Notes: generated from the sequence alone by a model not told the origin. DNA of 64,000 nt from JACCSI01 sp035575715 (GCA_035575715.1 DATLXN010000020.1:1-64000), one strand, 5' to 3'. Positions 36,077-45,352 are shown, counted from the first letter of the stretch. Translations and numbers: made by a program.

Positions 36077-38767
36077 GTGCACCCCAACGAGATCCGCGCG
36101 TCCTTTTTAAAATACTTCGAGCGTCACAGCCATCGGATTGTGACCAGTGCGCCGCTGGTCCCCGCCGACGATCCGACCCTGCTCTTCACCAACGCCGGGA
36201 TGAATCAGTTCAAGGATGTCTTTCTTGGACGCGAGACGCGTGATTACACGCGTGCGGCCTCATCGCAGAAGTGCATGCGGGTCAGCGGCAAGCATAACGA
36301 TCTCGACAACGTCGGCCCTTCGCTCCGCCATCACACGTTCTTCGAGATGCTCGGCAACTTTTCCTTTGGCGACTATTTCAAGGAACAGGCGATCCCGCTG
36401 GCGTGGACGCTGCTGACCGAAGAATGGGGCCTCGACCCCAAGCGGCTGGTCGCGACGGTGTTCAAAGGCGAGCACGGCATCCCGCGCGACGATGAGGCCT
36501 ACCGGATCTGGCAACGCTTTGTGCCGGCTCGCCAGATCGGTGAGCTCGGGATGGCCGACAACTTCTGGTCGATGGGTGAAACCGGTCCGTGCGGGCGGTG
36601 CAGCGAAATTTACTACGACCGCGGTGACGAGGTGCCCGGGACCGGCGACTTCATGACCGACGCCGAATCAGGATCCGAGCGCTTCGTCGAAATCTGGAAC
36701 AACGTGTTCATGGAATTCGAGCGGCAGGCGGACGGGTCGCTGCGAGATTTGCCGGCCCGATCGATCGATACCGGAATGGGACTCGAGCGGATCTCAGCGG
36801 TGATGAAGGGGTCGCTGTCCAACTACAACACCGAATTGTTCACGCCGATCCTGGGCGCGCTCGGCACGATGGCTGGACGTGATCACGGCGCGACCATGGA
36901 CCCGGGCGACGTGTCGATGCGGGTCGTCGCCGACCATATTCGCGCGATGACGTTCCTGATCGCTGACGGCGTGGTGCCGTCGAACGAATGGCGCGGCTAT
37001 GTCCTGCGCAAGATCATGCGCCGGGCGATGCGTCACGGCCGCAAGCTGGGTCTCAACGATCCATTCCTCTATCGGCTGGTGGACGTGCTGATCGCGGAAA
37101 TGGGCGCGGCCTACCCCGAGCTGAAATCAAACCGCGAGACCATCTCTCGAGTCATCCGCAGCGAAGAGGATCGCTTTGGCGTGGTCCTCACCGAGGGCCT
37201 GCCCCGACTCGAGGATGTGCTCGATCAGGCGGCACGCGGCACTCGCACGGTGGGCGGCGAAGAGGCGTTCAAGCTCTACGACACCTATGGCCTGCCACGT
37301 GATTTCATCGAGGACTTGGCCGGCGCACAAGGCCTGCAGTTCGATACCGACGGATTCGAGCGCGCGATGCAGGGCCAGCGCGAGAAGGCGCGCGCCAAGA
37401 GCGCTTTTGGCGGCGCCACGGCGGCAACGTGGACGACACGGCCGGAAGCTGACGCCGAGTTGCAGAAGCCGGAGCAGTTCCGCGGCTACGACGCGACTAC
37501 CGTCAAGACGCAGGTCATCGAGCTGCTCAAAGAAGCCGGCGGCGCGCGCCTGCCGGTCGACGAGCTACGCGAAGGGGAAAGCGGCCTGGCCGCATTAGCC
37601 GAGACGCCGTTCTATCTTGAATCGGGCGGACAGGTCTCCGACACCGGCACGCTCGAGTCTCACGACGGCAGCTGCTCGGTATCGACTGTTGTGAAATCGA
37701 GCGGCATGCGCCGCTTCCACGCCGTGACGGTTCACCGCGGCGTGCTGCGCTATCGCGACATGGTCACCGCGACCGTCGACTGTTCCATTCGCGACGCGAC
37801 CCGCCGCAACCACACTGCCACGCACCTGCTTCATGCAGCGTTGCGGCAGGTGCTCGGCCCACACGTGAAACAGGCGGGTTCGCTGGTCGCGCCGGATCGA
37901 CTGCGCTTTGACTTCGTCCATTTCAGCGCCGTCACTGCCGAGCAGCTCACGCAGATCGAACGCACGGTGGTCGACCAAATCGTGGCCAATACGCCGGTGA
38001 ACACCGTGGAGTCCAACACCCAGGAAGCGATTGCCGGTGGAGCGATGGCGCTGTTCGGTGAAAAGTATGGCGATCGCGTTCGGGTCGTCACCGTACCGGG
38101 CTTTAGTGTCGAGCTGTGTGGCGGCACCCACGTGCGCGCGACTGGCGACATTGGTCCGTTCTTCATTACCGAAGAAGCCGGCGTCGCCGCCGGCGTGCGC
38201 CGGATCGAGGCGATCACCGGCATCGGCGCTTACCAGCACGCACGCCAACGGATCGATCTGTTCGACCAGGCAGCCAGCGCGATCAACGCGAAGCCAGAGG
38301 AATTGGTGAAGTCGATTGAGACGCACCTTGCTGCCGAGTCGCGCCTGCGCAAGGAAGTACAGCAACTCAAGGCCAAGATTGCGCTCGGTGGCGGCGCGGC
38401 CGGTCCGCAGACCGACGATCAGATCGACATCAATGGTGTGACGTTCATTGCTCGCCGCATGGACGACGTCGACAAGGAATCGCTGCGCTCGTTGGCCGAC
38501 ACCCTCAAGTCGAAGCTGAAGAGCGGCATCGTGTTTTTGGCGGCGCCCCTGCCCGACGGCAAGGTCGCGATCATTGCCTCCGTCACGCCAGATCTCGTCA
38601 AACGGACGCCAGCGGGCCAACTGGTCAAGCAGCTGGCGCCGATCGTGGGCGGCGCGGGCGGCGGCAGGCCCGATTTCGCTGAAGCCGGGGGCAAAGATCA
38701 GGCGAAAATAGGAGAGATGCTTAGCGAAAGCAGAAAGTTGGTAGAAGGGCTATTGGCCCGAGCGTAG
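36077..38767 (+). CDS. alaS: Alanyl-tRNA synthetase
   Basis: A class II synthetase that charges tRNA-Ala and edits mischarged Ser and Gly. 896 residues from GTG 36077. Class II core: MHPNEIRASFLKYFERHSH, TNAGMNQFKDVFLG, ASSQKCMRVSGKHNDLDNVG, HHTFFEMLGNFSFGDYFKEQAI. The editing domain shows NHTATHLLHAALRQVLG and the zinc-linked SVELCGGTHVRATGDIG. The C-Ala domain has the glycine-rich IVGGAGGGRPDFAEAGG. Length and order are normal. Confidence 0.98.
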   Translation: MHPNEIRASFLKYFERHSHRIVTSAPLVPADDPTLLFTNAGMNQFKDVFLGRETRDYTRAASSQKCMRVSGKHNDLDNVGPSLRHHTFFEMLGNFSFGDYFKEQAIPLAWTLLTEEWGLDPKRLVATVFKGEHGIPRDDEAYRIWQRFVPARQIGELGMADNFWSMGETGPCGRCSEIYYDRGDEVPGTGDFMTDAESGSERFVEIWNNVFMEFERQADGSLRDLPARSIDTGMGLERISAVMKGSLSNYNTELFTPILGALGTMAGRDHGATMDPGDVSMRVVADHIRAMTFLIADGVVPSNEWRGYVLRKIMRRAMRHGRKLGLNDPFLYRLVDVLIAEMGAAYPELKSNRETISRVIRSEEDRFGVVLTEGLPRLEDVLDQAARGTRTVGGEEAFKLYDTYGLPRDFIEDLAGAQGLQFDTDGFERAMQGQREKARAKSAFGGATAATWTTRPEADAELQKPEQFRGYDATTVKTQVIELLKEAGGARLPVDELREGESGLAALAETPFYLESGGQVSDTGTLESHDGSCSVSTVVKSSGMRRFHAVTVHRGVLRYRDMVTATVDCSIRDATRRNHTATHLLHAALRQVLGPHVKQAGSLVAPDRLRFDFVHFSAVTAEQLTQIERTVVDQIVANTPVNTVESNTQEAIAGGAMALFGEKYGDRVRVVTVPGFSVELCGGTHVRATGDIGPFFITEEAGVAAGVRRIEAITGIGAYQHARQRIDLFDQAASAINAKPEELVKSIETHLAAESRLRKEVQQLKAKIALGGGAAGPQTDDQIDINGVTFIARRMDDVDKESLRSLADTLKSKLKSGIVFLAAPLPDGKVAIIASVTPDLVKRTPAGQLVKQLAPIVGGAGGGRPDFAEAGGKDQAKIGEMLSESRKLVEGLLARA

Positions 38768-38783
38768 GATGCCGATAATACTG

Positions 38784-38789
38784 TAGAAT
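38784..38789 (+). promoter_or_regulatory. Possible -10 box for the lytic transglycosylase gene
   Basis: TAGAAT lies 36 nt before the GTG at 38826, giving a leader of about 30 nt. No clear -35. Confidence rests only on the AT-rich hexamer in a GC-rich gap. Confidence 0.35.
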
Positions 38790-38825
38790 AACCGTGCGGT
38801 CCGGCTGGCCGCGCCCAACAAACCT

Positions 38826-39539
38826 GTGAAACTCGTCCTGGCCTCGGCCACCGTTTGCTTCGTTCTGTGCTCTGCTGCTCCCCCAGCAGAGGCGCAGATT
38901 TACACATGGCGCGACGCGTCAGGACAGCTCGTCCTCTCGAACAAACCCCAGTCAGCCGGCGCCGCCTCAGTGACCACCTACAGAGTCCCCGGCGCGGCGT
39001 TGATGCGGACGACGACCAAACCGGCCAACGTCACCAAGAACAATCGTTACGACGACCTCATCCACCAGCATGCAGCCCAGTTCGGCCTCTCAGTGGATTT
39101 GGTCCGCGCGGTGATTCAGGCAGAATCCGGCTTCAATCCCCATGCAGTGTCGCCCAAAGGCGCGATGGGCTTGATGCAGCTCATGCCGGCCACCGCGCGC
39201 GAGCTTGGCGTGATGGACCCGTTCCAGCCGTCAGACAACATCCGTGGCGGCGTCACCTACCTGGCCGGTTTGATGAATCGCTACCAGCAGAACGTCGAGC
39301 TCGCTCTGGCCGCGTATAACGCGGGGATCGGCAACGTCACCCGCTATGGGCGCGTGCCGCCGTTCCGCGAAACCCAGGACTACGTCAAGAAAATCACCGG
39401 CGCCGCCGCTCAGAAGATCACCCGGGCTGGTCAAGCGGTCATCTACAAGTGGACCGAACTGGTCGACGGCCGCCCGAATACGCGCTACTCGAACGTCCCC
39501 CCTAAAGACATCGCCTTCGAAGTCCTCGGCAAACGGTAG
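38826..39539 (+). CDS. Secreted lytic transglycosylase (DUF4124 + SLT)
   Basis: It cleaves peptidoglycan glycan strands with 1,6-anhydro product. GTG 38826 gives 237 residues. A signal peptide (MKLVLASATVCFVLCSAAPPAEA) precedes a DUF4124-like segment (QIYTWRDASGQLVLSNKP). The SLT domain has the catalytic Glu in IQAESGFNPHAVSPKGAMGLMQLMPATARELGV, then NIRGGVTYLAGLMNRY and LALAAYNAGIGNVTRYG. The VPPFRETQDYVKKI end is typical of SLT. Its location is periplasmic. Confidence 0.93.
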   Translation: MKLVLASATVCFVLCSAAPPAEAQIYTWRDASGQLVLSNKPQSAGAASVTTYRVPGAALMRTTTKPANVTKNNRYDDLIHQHAAQFGLSVDLVRAVIQAESGFNPHAVSPKGAMGLMQLMPATARELGVMDPFQPSDNIRGGVTYLAGLMNRYQQNVELALAAYNAGIGNVTRYGRVPPFRETQDYVKKITGAAAQKITRAGQAVIYKWTELVDGRPNTRYSNVPPKDIAFEVLGKR

Positions 39540-39550
39540 CCGTCGCTCCC

Positions 39551-39714
39551 GTCCCAGTGCCGGGTGTTCCCAAGATGCCGAGTGCCGGTCGTCACCAAAG
39601 CGCGTGATATAATCTAGTGTTGTTTAACAGCTGGGCGTCGCACCCTGCGCGCACAGCACCTGGCACGAAGCACGCGGCACCGCACCGGGACCCGGCATTC
39701 GGCACAGGCACCTC
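39551..39714. repeat. Word-repeat arms flanking the rpsT promoter
   Basis: The left arm (39551-39588, words AGTGCCGGGTGTT and GAGTGCCGG) and right arm (39653-39714, GCACGAAGCACGCGGCACCG and CCCGGCATTCGGCAC) are imperfect complements, for example CCGAGTGCCGG with CCGGCATTCGG. The promoter lies in the loop, and the right arm falls in the rpsT leader. Confidence 0.65.
39605..39613 (+). promoter_or_regulatory. Extended -10 promoter of rpsT
   Basis: TGATATAAT is a perfect extended -10 (TGnTATAAT). Transcription from about 39620 gives a leader of about 110 nt before rpsT. It includes the right word-repeat arm, a possible site for S20 autoregulation. Confidence 0.75.
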
Positions 39715-39728
39715 AAAGGTTTAGTGAA

Positions 39729-39995
39729 GTGGCAAAGCGAAACAAGTCGGCGCTGAAGGCGCACCGGCAGAACATCAAGCGGCGCGAATCCAATCGCCAA
39801 CTGCGCTCCAAGCTGCGCACCGGCCTGAAGGCCGTCCGCAAGACCGTCGCTGGCCCCGACAAGGACGCGTCACAGGCTGCCCTGCTGACCAACCAGTCCC
39901 TGGTCGACAAGATGGCGGCGAAAGGCATGATTCACCGCAATACCGCTGCCCGCCTGAAGTCGCGTCTCTCCCGCCGCGTTTCTAAATCCGCGTAA
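39729..39995 (+). CDS. rpsT: 30S ribosomal protein S20
   Basis: An 88-residue, very basic helical protein that binds 16S rRNA. GTG 39729 gives MAKRNKSALKAHRQNIKRRESNRQLRSKLRTGLKAVRKT, the S20 start. The later IHRNTAARLKSRLSRRV is the family end. The non-ATG start resembles the UUG start of E. coli rpsT, where it matters for autoregulation. It converges on holA. Confidence 0.97.
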   Translation: MAKRNKSALKAHRQNIKRRESNRQLRSKLRTGLKAVRKTVAGPDKDASQAALLTNQSLVDKMAAKGMIHRNTAARLKSRLSRRVSKSA

Positions 39996-40017
39996 CAGGA
40001 CTCGCGCTTGCAGGACC

Positions 40018-40080
40018 GCTTCGCCGGTGGGACCGTTCCGGTCGGACCGCCTTCGCCGGTAGGGCCGTCCCGGTGGGACG
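40018..40080. repeat. Direct repeat between convergent rpsT and holA
   Basis: Two 31-bp near-copies (40018-40048 and 40049-40079) share CTTCGCCGGT and CCGGT-GGAC blocks. They lie between two gene ends and may serve as a structured 3' region for both transcripts. There is no clear U-tract terminator. Confidence 0.6.
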
Positions 40081-40092
40081 ACACAGAGATCA

Positions 40093-41070
40093 CTACCGCC
40101 CGCATAGCTCAATCACCAGGCACTCCAGCAGGAAACGCGGCTCGCCTGCTGACGATTTGATCGCCAGGTCGGCGCGAAACACCGCGTCGAGGCCTTGCTT
40201 GGCGCGATCGTCGGGCTTGAGCCGTCCTGCCGCCGCGCGAATCTGGCCGAGGATCATCACCGGCTGCGCACCGGCATCGAACTGCGCCTCGATCTCGCGT
40301 AGCGCCGCTTTCGCGTTATTACTCCACAACGCGCGACCGATGGCGAAGTCTTCTCCCGGCTCCGACTCCGGCAGCACCATTTCGCGCACGTGCTTGGCGG
40401 TCACGGCCGGTTCGCCGGCGGCAAACAACGCCAGCTTGTCGATCTCCGAGCGAATCCGTCCCAGGCTCAGGCCGGTGGTTTCGAGCAACAGCGCGACCGC
40501 TGCCGGCTCGATCGCGAGGCCGTCTTTTTCGAGACGGGTCTTCATCCAGCGACCGGCTTCGGCCGCTGACGCCAACGTGCCGCAATCGACCGACACGGCA
40601 TGCTTGCGCACCAGCTTCACCAGCCGGCGGTTCGCATCGAGCGCTCCGGCCACAAACACCAGGGTGGTCAGCGGCTCCGGGTTCTCGAGATAGCTCTCGA
40701 ATTCCTCGAGCGGCGTCGTGCCGCGCTTTTTTTTGGCCACCGGCTCCGGCGCGGCCTCATCCTCGTCTTTGCCCTTGCGCGGCGACAGCAACCGCTCGGC
40801 GGCGTGCACGGTGAGCACCCGCCGCGGCGCCATCATCGGCAGCGTCCGCGCTGCGGACAGGATGTCGCCAATCATCTGATCGCGAATGCCGACGCTGGTG
40901 GCTTCGTTGAAGTAAAAGCTCTGGACGTTGAAGGCGTGCAACCCGTCGTCGACCAGCCCGGCAAACTCCAGTGCCAGATCGTGCCGCGACTGCACATCGT
41001 CGCCCTCGAGCAGGTAGAGAGGCGCGGTGTCGCCGGACTTGATCTGCTTGCGGACCTCGGTCGGTTTCAC
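40093..41070 (-). CDS. holA: DNA polymerase III subunit delta
   Basis: The clamp-loader delta subunit opens the beta clamp. The 325-residue protein begins with APLYLLEGDDVQSRHDLALEFAGLVDDG (family lead, no Walker A) and has TLPMMAPRRVLTVHAAERLL. A charged insert (KGKDEDEAAPEPVAKKKRGTT) interrupts the domain. TLVFVAGALDANRRLVKLVRKHAVSVDCG follows, then the helical collar with ETTGLSLGRIRSEIDKLALFAAG and ALWSNNAKAALREIEAQFDAGAQPVMILGQI. Its start is 3 nt beyond the lptE stop. Confidence 0.9.
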   Translation of the reverse strand: MKPTEVRKQIKSGDTAPLYLLEGDDVQSRHDLALEFAGLVDDGLHAFNVQSFYFNEATSVGIRDQMIGDILSAARTLPMMAPRRVLTVHAAERLLSPRKGKDEDEAAPEPVAKKKRGTTPLEEFESYLENPEPLTTLVFVAGALDANRRLVKLVRKHAVSVDCGTLASAAEAGRWMKTRLEKDGLAIEPAAVALLLETTGLSLGRIRSEIDKLALFAAGEPAVTAKHVREMVLPESEPGEDFAIGRALWSNNAKAALREIEAQFDAGAQPVMILGQIRAAAGRLKPDDRAKQGLDAVFRADLAIKSSAGEPRFLLECLVIELCGR

Positions 41071-41073
41071 GCG

Positions 41074-41667
41074 CTAGAAGGCTTCGAGGATAGCTGAGAC
41101 CACCGACCGCGCGAAGTCGGTCGACAACCGATCGACGGCGGCGCGCTCCTGGTCGAGAAACGCCGCGCCGTCGATGACGCCGCCACTGAGGCCGCTGGTG
41201 CGGCTGGCGAGCTCGTACTCATCAGAAAAACTCAGGGCCGGGTTCTCCCACAGCGTTTTGCCCTGGGTCTTGTCGTCGAACTTGACACCGACGGTGACGG
41301 TGAAGCGGTAGCGCGTCGCCAATTGCGCATCGGTAAAGCCGACGGGTGAGGCCGAGATGGCGACAATCTCGCCGCGGACGACGCCATCGGCGCCGGGTTC
41401 GGCGGGTTGCACGGCATAACGGCCACGGCTCTGAAACTCGATCCGGACCTTCTCCGTGAACAACTGTTCGACGGTCAAGAACGGGGTCCGATTCAGAAAC
41501 AGCGGGATCGCGATCGTCCGGATGTAATCGGGCAGGAACGAGCCGCGGCCGGCGAGCGCGTAGCCACATGCCGCGCTGAATGCGGACAGCGCGAACGGCG
41601 TGCTTTGCAACAGGCGCCGGCGCGAGACCTTACCCGACAACGATGCTGACCAATCGTCCTTTGGCAA
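41074..41667 (-). CDS. lptE: LptE-like outer-membrane lipoprotein
   Basis: LptE plugs LptD in lipopolysaccharide export. The 197-residue protein has a basic, twin-arginine-like leader (KVSRRRLLQSTPFALSAFSAAC) with a lipobox cysteine near residue 34. CGYALAGRGSFLPDYIRTIAIPLFLNRTP follows, the usual start of mature LptE-like proteins. The later FDDKTQGKTLWENPALSFSDEYEL and SVVSAILEAF fit the family. The leuS-lptE-holA order is common. Its start overlaps leuS by 38 bp. Confidence 0.88.
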   Translation of the reverse strand: MPKDDWSASLSGKVSRRRLLQSTPFALSAFSAACGYALAGRGSFLPDYIRTIAIPLFLNRTPFLTVEQLFTEKVRIEFQSRGRYAVQPAEPGADGVVRGEIVAISASPVGFTDAQLATRYRFTVTVGVKFDDKTQGKTLWENPALSFSDEYELASRTSGLSGGVIDGAAFLDQERAAVDRLSTDFARSVVSAILEAF

Positions 41668-44101
41668 TAACCACCTTCTTGATTGTCTTCCCCTCAGTGT
41701 AAGGCTTCACGGCCACGTCGGCCAAGGCCAGCTGTTCCAGTTCGGCGTCCGCGATCTCGGGAGAAACGGTCAGCCGACTCCGTAGCTTGCCGTTGACCTG
41801 AACCGGCATGACGATCTCCTCAGCCTGTGCTGCGGCGGCGTCGAATGCCGGCCACGACACAACGGCGAGAGTGCCTCTATGTCCATACTCCTCCCACAGT
41901 TCTTCCGCCGTATGCGGGGCAAACGGCGACAGCATCACGATCAGTCCCTCGATCGCCTCCTTGGCGACGGCGGCGGCCTGCGGCGAGGGCTCGGCCTCCT
42001 GGAGCTTGGTATAGGCGTAGAGATCGTTGACCAGTTCCATCATCGCGGAGATCGCGGTGTTGAACTGCTTACGCACGTCGATGTCGGTCGTCACACGACG
42101 AATGGTGTCGTGAGTCTTGCGACGCACGGCGCGATCAGCCGCGCTCAGCGCCGCGGCGTCGAGTGGCGTCGCCGCGCTGACCTGCGCCTTCCAGTGCTGG
42201 GCGATATGCCACACTCGCGCCAGCCAGCGGAAGCTGCCGTCGAGACCGCTATCGCTCCACTCGACCTCTTTCTCCGGCGGCGCGACAAACATCACGTAGA
42301 GGCGCAACGCGTCAACGCCGACCTTGCCGATCATCGTGTCGGGATCAACGACGTTGCCCTTGGATTTGGACATGACGTTGCCGTCCTTCAGGACCATGCC
42401 TTGAGTCAGCAACTGCGTGAACGGTTCGGCATGTTCGACCAGGCCGAGATCGCGGAACACCCGCGCAAAAAATCGCGAATAGATCAAATGCAGGATGGCG
42501 TGCTCGACGCCCCCACTGTAGAAGTCAACCGGGCACCAATACGCGACCTTGGCCGGATCAAACGGCATCGCATCGTTATGCGCGTCGGCAAAGCGATAGA
42601 AGTACCACGACGAATCGACGAAGGTATCCATCGTGTCGGTCTCGCGGCGTGCCGCGCCGCCACACGTCGGACAGACCACGTTGACGAACTCCGGAACCTG
42701 CGCCAGCGGCGAGTCACCGCGGCCACTGAATTCGGCAAGCTTCGGCAGGACCACGGGCAGTTGAGCATCCGGCACTGGCACGATGCCGTCCTGCGGACAA
42801 TGGATCATCGGGATCGGGGTGCCCCAGTAGCGCTGCCGTGAGATCCCCCAATCCTTGAGGCGATACTGCACGGTCCCTTCGCCGAGGCCACGCTGCCGTG
42901 CAATCGCGGTAAACTGCCGGCGCGCCTCGTCGGACGACAATCCGTCCCAGCGGTCGGAGTTGACCAGGACGCCGTCATTCGAGACGGCCTCGGTCATCGT
43001 GCCGACGTCCGCGGCTTGGCCGTCCTCGGGCCGTACCACGACCTTGATCGGCAAGTCGTACTTGCGCGCGAACTCGTAGTCGCGCTGGTCATGCGCGGGA
43101 ACGGCCATCACCGCCCCGGTGCCGTACTCCCCCAACACGAAGTTGGCAACCCAGACCGGCACCGGTGCATTGGTGAACGGGTTGATCACCGAGCGGCCGG
43201 TGAAGAAGCCTTCTTTTTCGACCGCGCCGCTGATCCGGCCGGCGCGGTCCTGACCGCGAAACCGCGAAATCTGTTCACGGAAGGCGGTCGGATCAGCTGA
43301 TTGGTCGGCGTAACGCGCAACCAACGGATGCTCCGGGGCGAGCAACACAAAGGTCGCACCGAAAATGGTGTCGATGCGCGTGGTAAAGACGTCGATCTCG
43401 CCAAACGTGACGCGCGCCCCTTCGGATCGCCCGATCCAATTGCGCTGCATCGTCAATACCTTCTCCGGCCACTTCGAGAGACTTTCGGCGGCGGTCAGCA
43501 GGTCGTCGGCATAGGCAGTGATACGGAAGAACCACTGCTCGAGATCCTTCTGGGTAACCGGTGTGCCGCAGCGCCAGCATCCGCCGTCGACCACTTGCTC
43601 GTTGGCGAGCACCGTGTTGCAGCTCGGGCACCAGTTGACGGTCGACCGGCGGCGATAGGCGAGGCCGTTCTCGAACATCCGGATAAATAACCACTGGTTC
43701 CAGCGGTAATAGTCCGGCAGGCAGGTCGCCAGCTCTCGTTCCCATGCGTAACTGATCCCGAGCCGCTGCAACTGCCCTTTCATGTGCGCGATGTTGCTGA
43801 GGGTCGAGACTTCGGGATGAATACCGTTCTTGATTGCCGCGTTTTCGGCCGGCAGGCCGAAGGCGTCCCAGCCAAATGGGTGGAGGACGTTAAAGCCCTG
43901 CAGCCGCTTCATCCGCGCGACGATGTCGCCAATGATGTAGTTGCGGACGTGGCCGACATGCGCATGCCCCGAGGGATAGGCGAACATCTCGAGGCAATAA
44001 AACTTTGGTTTCGAGGTGTCTTCGGTGACCTCAAAGGCGCGGGTGTCGGCCCAGCGCTTCTGCCATTTCGTATCGAGTTGTTGCGGGTGATATTCAGACA
44101 C
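41630..44101 (-). CDS. leuS: Leucyl-tRNA synthetase
   Basis: Charges tRNA-Leu and edits mischarged amino acids. GTG 44101 gives VSEYHPQQLDTKWQKRW, the usual family start, and 823 residues. ATG 44119 would add six residues lying beside a word array. Motifs: FAYPSGHAHVGHVRNYIIGD (HIGH), zinc Cys pairs CPSCNTV and CWRCGT, the CP1 editing domain (FTTRIDTIFGATFVLLAPEHP), DWGISRQRYWGTPIPMIHC, VMSKSKGNVVDP (KMSKS) and a C-terminal domain. Confidence 0.97.
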   Translation of the reverse strand: MSEYHPQQLDTKWQKRWADTRAFEVTEDTSKPKFYCLEMFAYPSGHAHVGHVRNYIIGDIVARMKRLQGFNVLHPFGWDAFGLPAENAAIKNGIHPEVSTLSNIAHMKGQLQRLGISYAWERELATCLPDYYRWNQWLFIRMFENGLAYRRRSTVNWCPSCNTVLANEQVVDGGCWRCGTPVTQKDLEQWFFRITAYADDLLTAAESLSKWPEKVLTMQRNWIGRSEGARVTFGEIDVFTTRIDTIFGATFVLLAPEHPLVARYADQSADPTAFREQISRFRGQDRAGRISGAVEKEGFFTGRSVINPFTNAPVPVWVANFVLGEYGTGAVMAVPAHDQRDYEFARKYDLPIKVVVRPEDGQAADVGTMTEAVSNDGVLVNSDRWDGLSSDEARRQFTAIARQRGLGEGTVQYRLKDWGISRQRYWGTPIPMIHCPQDGIVPVPDAQLPVVLPKLAEFSGRGDSPLAQVPEFVNVVCPTCGGAARRETDTMDTFVDSSWYFYRFADAHNDAMPFDPAKVAYWCPVDFYSGGVEHAILHLIYSRFFARVFRDLGLVEHAEPFTQLLTQGMVLKDGNVMSKSKGNVVDPDTMIGKVGVDALRLYVMFVAPPEKEVEWSDSGLDGSFRWLARVWHIAQHWKAQVSAATPLDAAALSAADRAVRRKTHDTIRRVTTDIDVRKQFNTAISAMMELVNDLYAYTKLQEAEPSPQAAAVAKEAIEGLIVMLSPFAPHTAEELWEEYGHRGTLAVVSWPAFDAAAAQAEEIVMPVQVNGKLRSRLTVSPEIADAELEQLALADVAVKPYTEGKTIKKVVIAKGRLVSIVVG

Positions 44102-44119
44102 GGTGGTACAGAATATCAT

Positions 44120-44227
44120 CTGGTGATCTGGTGATCTGGTCCCTCAGTGCCCACCCGACGTTGCGAACGATGCTATCGGCCGGGTAGATCCTGAGAGCGG
44201 AGATCACTAGATCACTAGATCATCACT
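44120..44227. repeat. 8-bp word arms upstream of leuS
   Basis: Left words TGGTGATC (44121-44141) and right words GATCACTA (44201-44227), each repeated about 2.5 times, are reverse complements with G-U type changes. The loop is about 60 nt. It lies between the HDAC-like gene end and leuS, so it is in the leuS leader if they share a transcript. Confidence 0.8.
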
Positions 44228-44234
44228 TCACTAA

Positions 44235-45254
44235 CTATCCAATTCTCCGCGTTTTCCTAACATCGCTCAGCGTGTGCTGGCCGCGTCGCGTATCACCAGC
44301 TAACGGCTCGAGTGAGGCGACCGTGTCCGCGGACGCGAGGTCGATCACGTGTTGGCAACACGCTGCTAGTGCGCTGGTGTCGTATCCGCCTTCGCTCACC
44401 AACACCATCCGCCCTTCACAGAGTTCGTCAGCGGCACGCATCAGCCGCGTCGTCAACCGGCCGATGCCGTTGGTGGTCATCCGCATTCCCGCCAGCGGAT
44501 CACGTTCGTGCGCGTCGAAACCGGCGGACACCAGCAGCAGTTGCGGTTTGAACTGCTGCAGGACGGGGATGACGGCCTCACGGTAGACGAGGTCGAAGTC
44601 GGCGTCCGTCGCGCCGACCTCAAGCGGACAGTTGACGGTGTAGCCAACGCCTTCGCCCGTGCCGGTGTCGGTGGCGGCCCCGGTGCCTGGGTAGAACGGA
44701 TATTGGTGCGACGACACAAACAGCACCGTCGGGTCGTCATAGAACATCGACTGAGTGCCGTTGCCATGGTGGACGTCGTAATCGACGATGGCCACGCGCG
44801 ACAGACCGCGGGCGCGTGCCGCGGCGGCGCCCACGGCAATGCTGTTGTAGAGACAGAACCCCATCGCGCGATCGGCTTCGGCGTGGTGGCCAGGCGGACG
44901 CAATATCGCAAACGCACGCGTGCCTCGCGGGCCATCGAGGACATGGTCGACGGCTGTCAACACCGCGCCCGCGGCCAACCGCGCGACCTCATCCGAGTCG
45001 GGCGACATGAACGTATCAGGGTCGAGCATCGCCGCACCGCCGCGACGCTCTTTGATTGACTCGACATACGCGGCGCGATGCACGCGCATCAGCTCGTCGT
45101 CGGTCGCTACCCGCGGCGTCAGCGTGGCGCCGCCACTCTTACTCCATCGATCCGAGACGACCTGCATCGCTTCCGCGCGCTCGACGCGCTCAGGGTGTCC
45201 GGGCGGTGTGATGTGGTCGACAAAGCGGTCGCAGGTGATAACGGTCAGTGGCAT
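44235..45254 (-). CDS. Histone-deacetylase-family (class II-like) deacetylase
   Basis: A zinc hydrolase acting on acetylated lysines, polyamines or small molecules. The 339-residue protein shows ILRPPGHHAEADRAMGFCLYNSIAVGA (active-site HH), IVDYDVHHGNGTQSMFYDD (zinc Asp/His), FVSSHQYPFYPGTGA, LLVSAGFDAHERDPLAGM (second zinc Asp) and LVSEGGYDTSAL with the catalytic Tyr-loop GGY. In bacteria it may act as an acetoin-utilisation-type, acetylpolyamine or protein deacetylase. Nothing nearby decides this. A 7-bp word array lies upstream. Confidence 0.92.
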   Translation of the reverse strand: MPLTVITCDRFVDHITPPGHPERVERAEAMQVVSDRWSKSGGATLTPRVATDDELMRVHRAAYVESIKERRGGAAMLDPDTFMSPDSDEVARLAAGAVLTAVDHVLDGPRGTRAFAILRPPGHHAEADRAMGFCLYNSIAVGAAAARARGLSRVAIVDYDVHHGNGTQSMFYDDPTVLFVSSHQYPFYPGTGAATDTGTGEGVGYTVNCPLEVGATDADFDLVYREAVIPVLQQFKPQLLLVSAGFDAHERDPLAGMRMTTNGIGRLTTRLMRAADELCEGRMVLVSEGGYDTSALAACCQHVIDLASADTVASLEPLAGDTRRGQHTLSDVRKTRRIG

Positions 45255-45256
45255 AT

Positions 45257-45352
45257 CAGTCGTCGGTCGTCAGTCGTCGGTCGTCGGTCGTCGGTCGTCG
45301 GTCGTCGGTCGCTGGTCGCTGGTCGTCAGGCGTCAGGCGCCAGGCGCCAGCA
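45257..45352. repeat. GGTCGTC heptamer tandem array
   Basis: About thirteen near-identical 7-bp units: GGTCGTC repeated, then GGTCGCT, then GTCAGGC and GCGCCAG variants. It fills the gap between the HDAC-like gene start and the DUF374 gene end and encodes the last residues of the latter (LAPGA). There is no matching reverse arm, only a GGCGCC self-complementary end. Confidence 0.88.
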
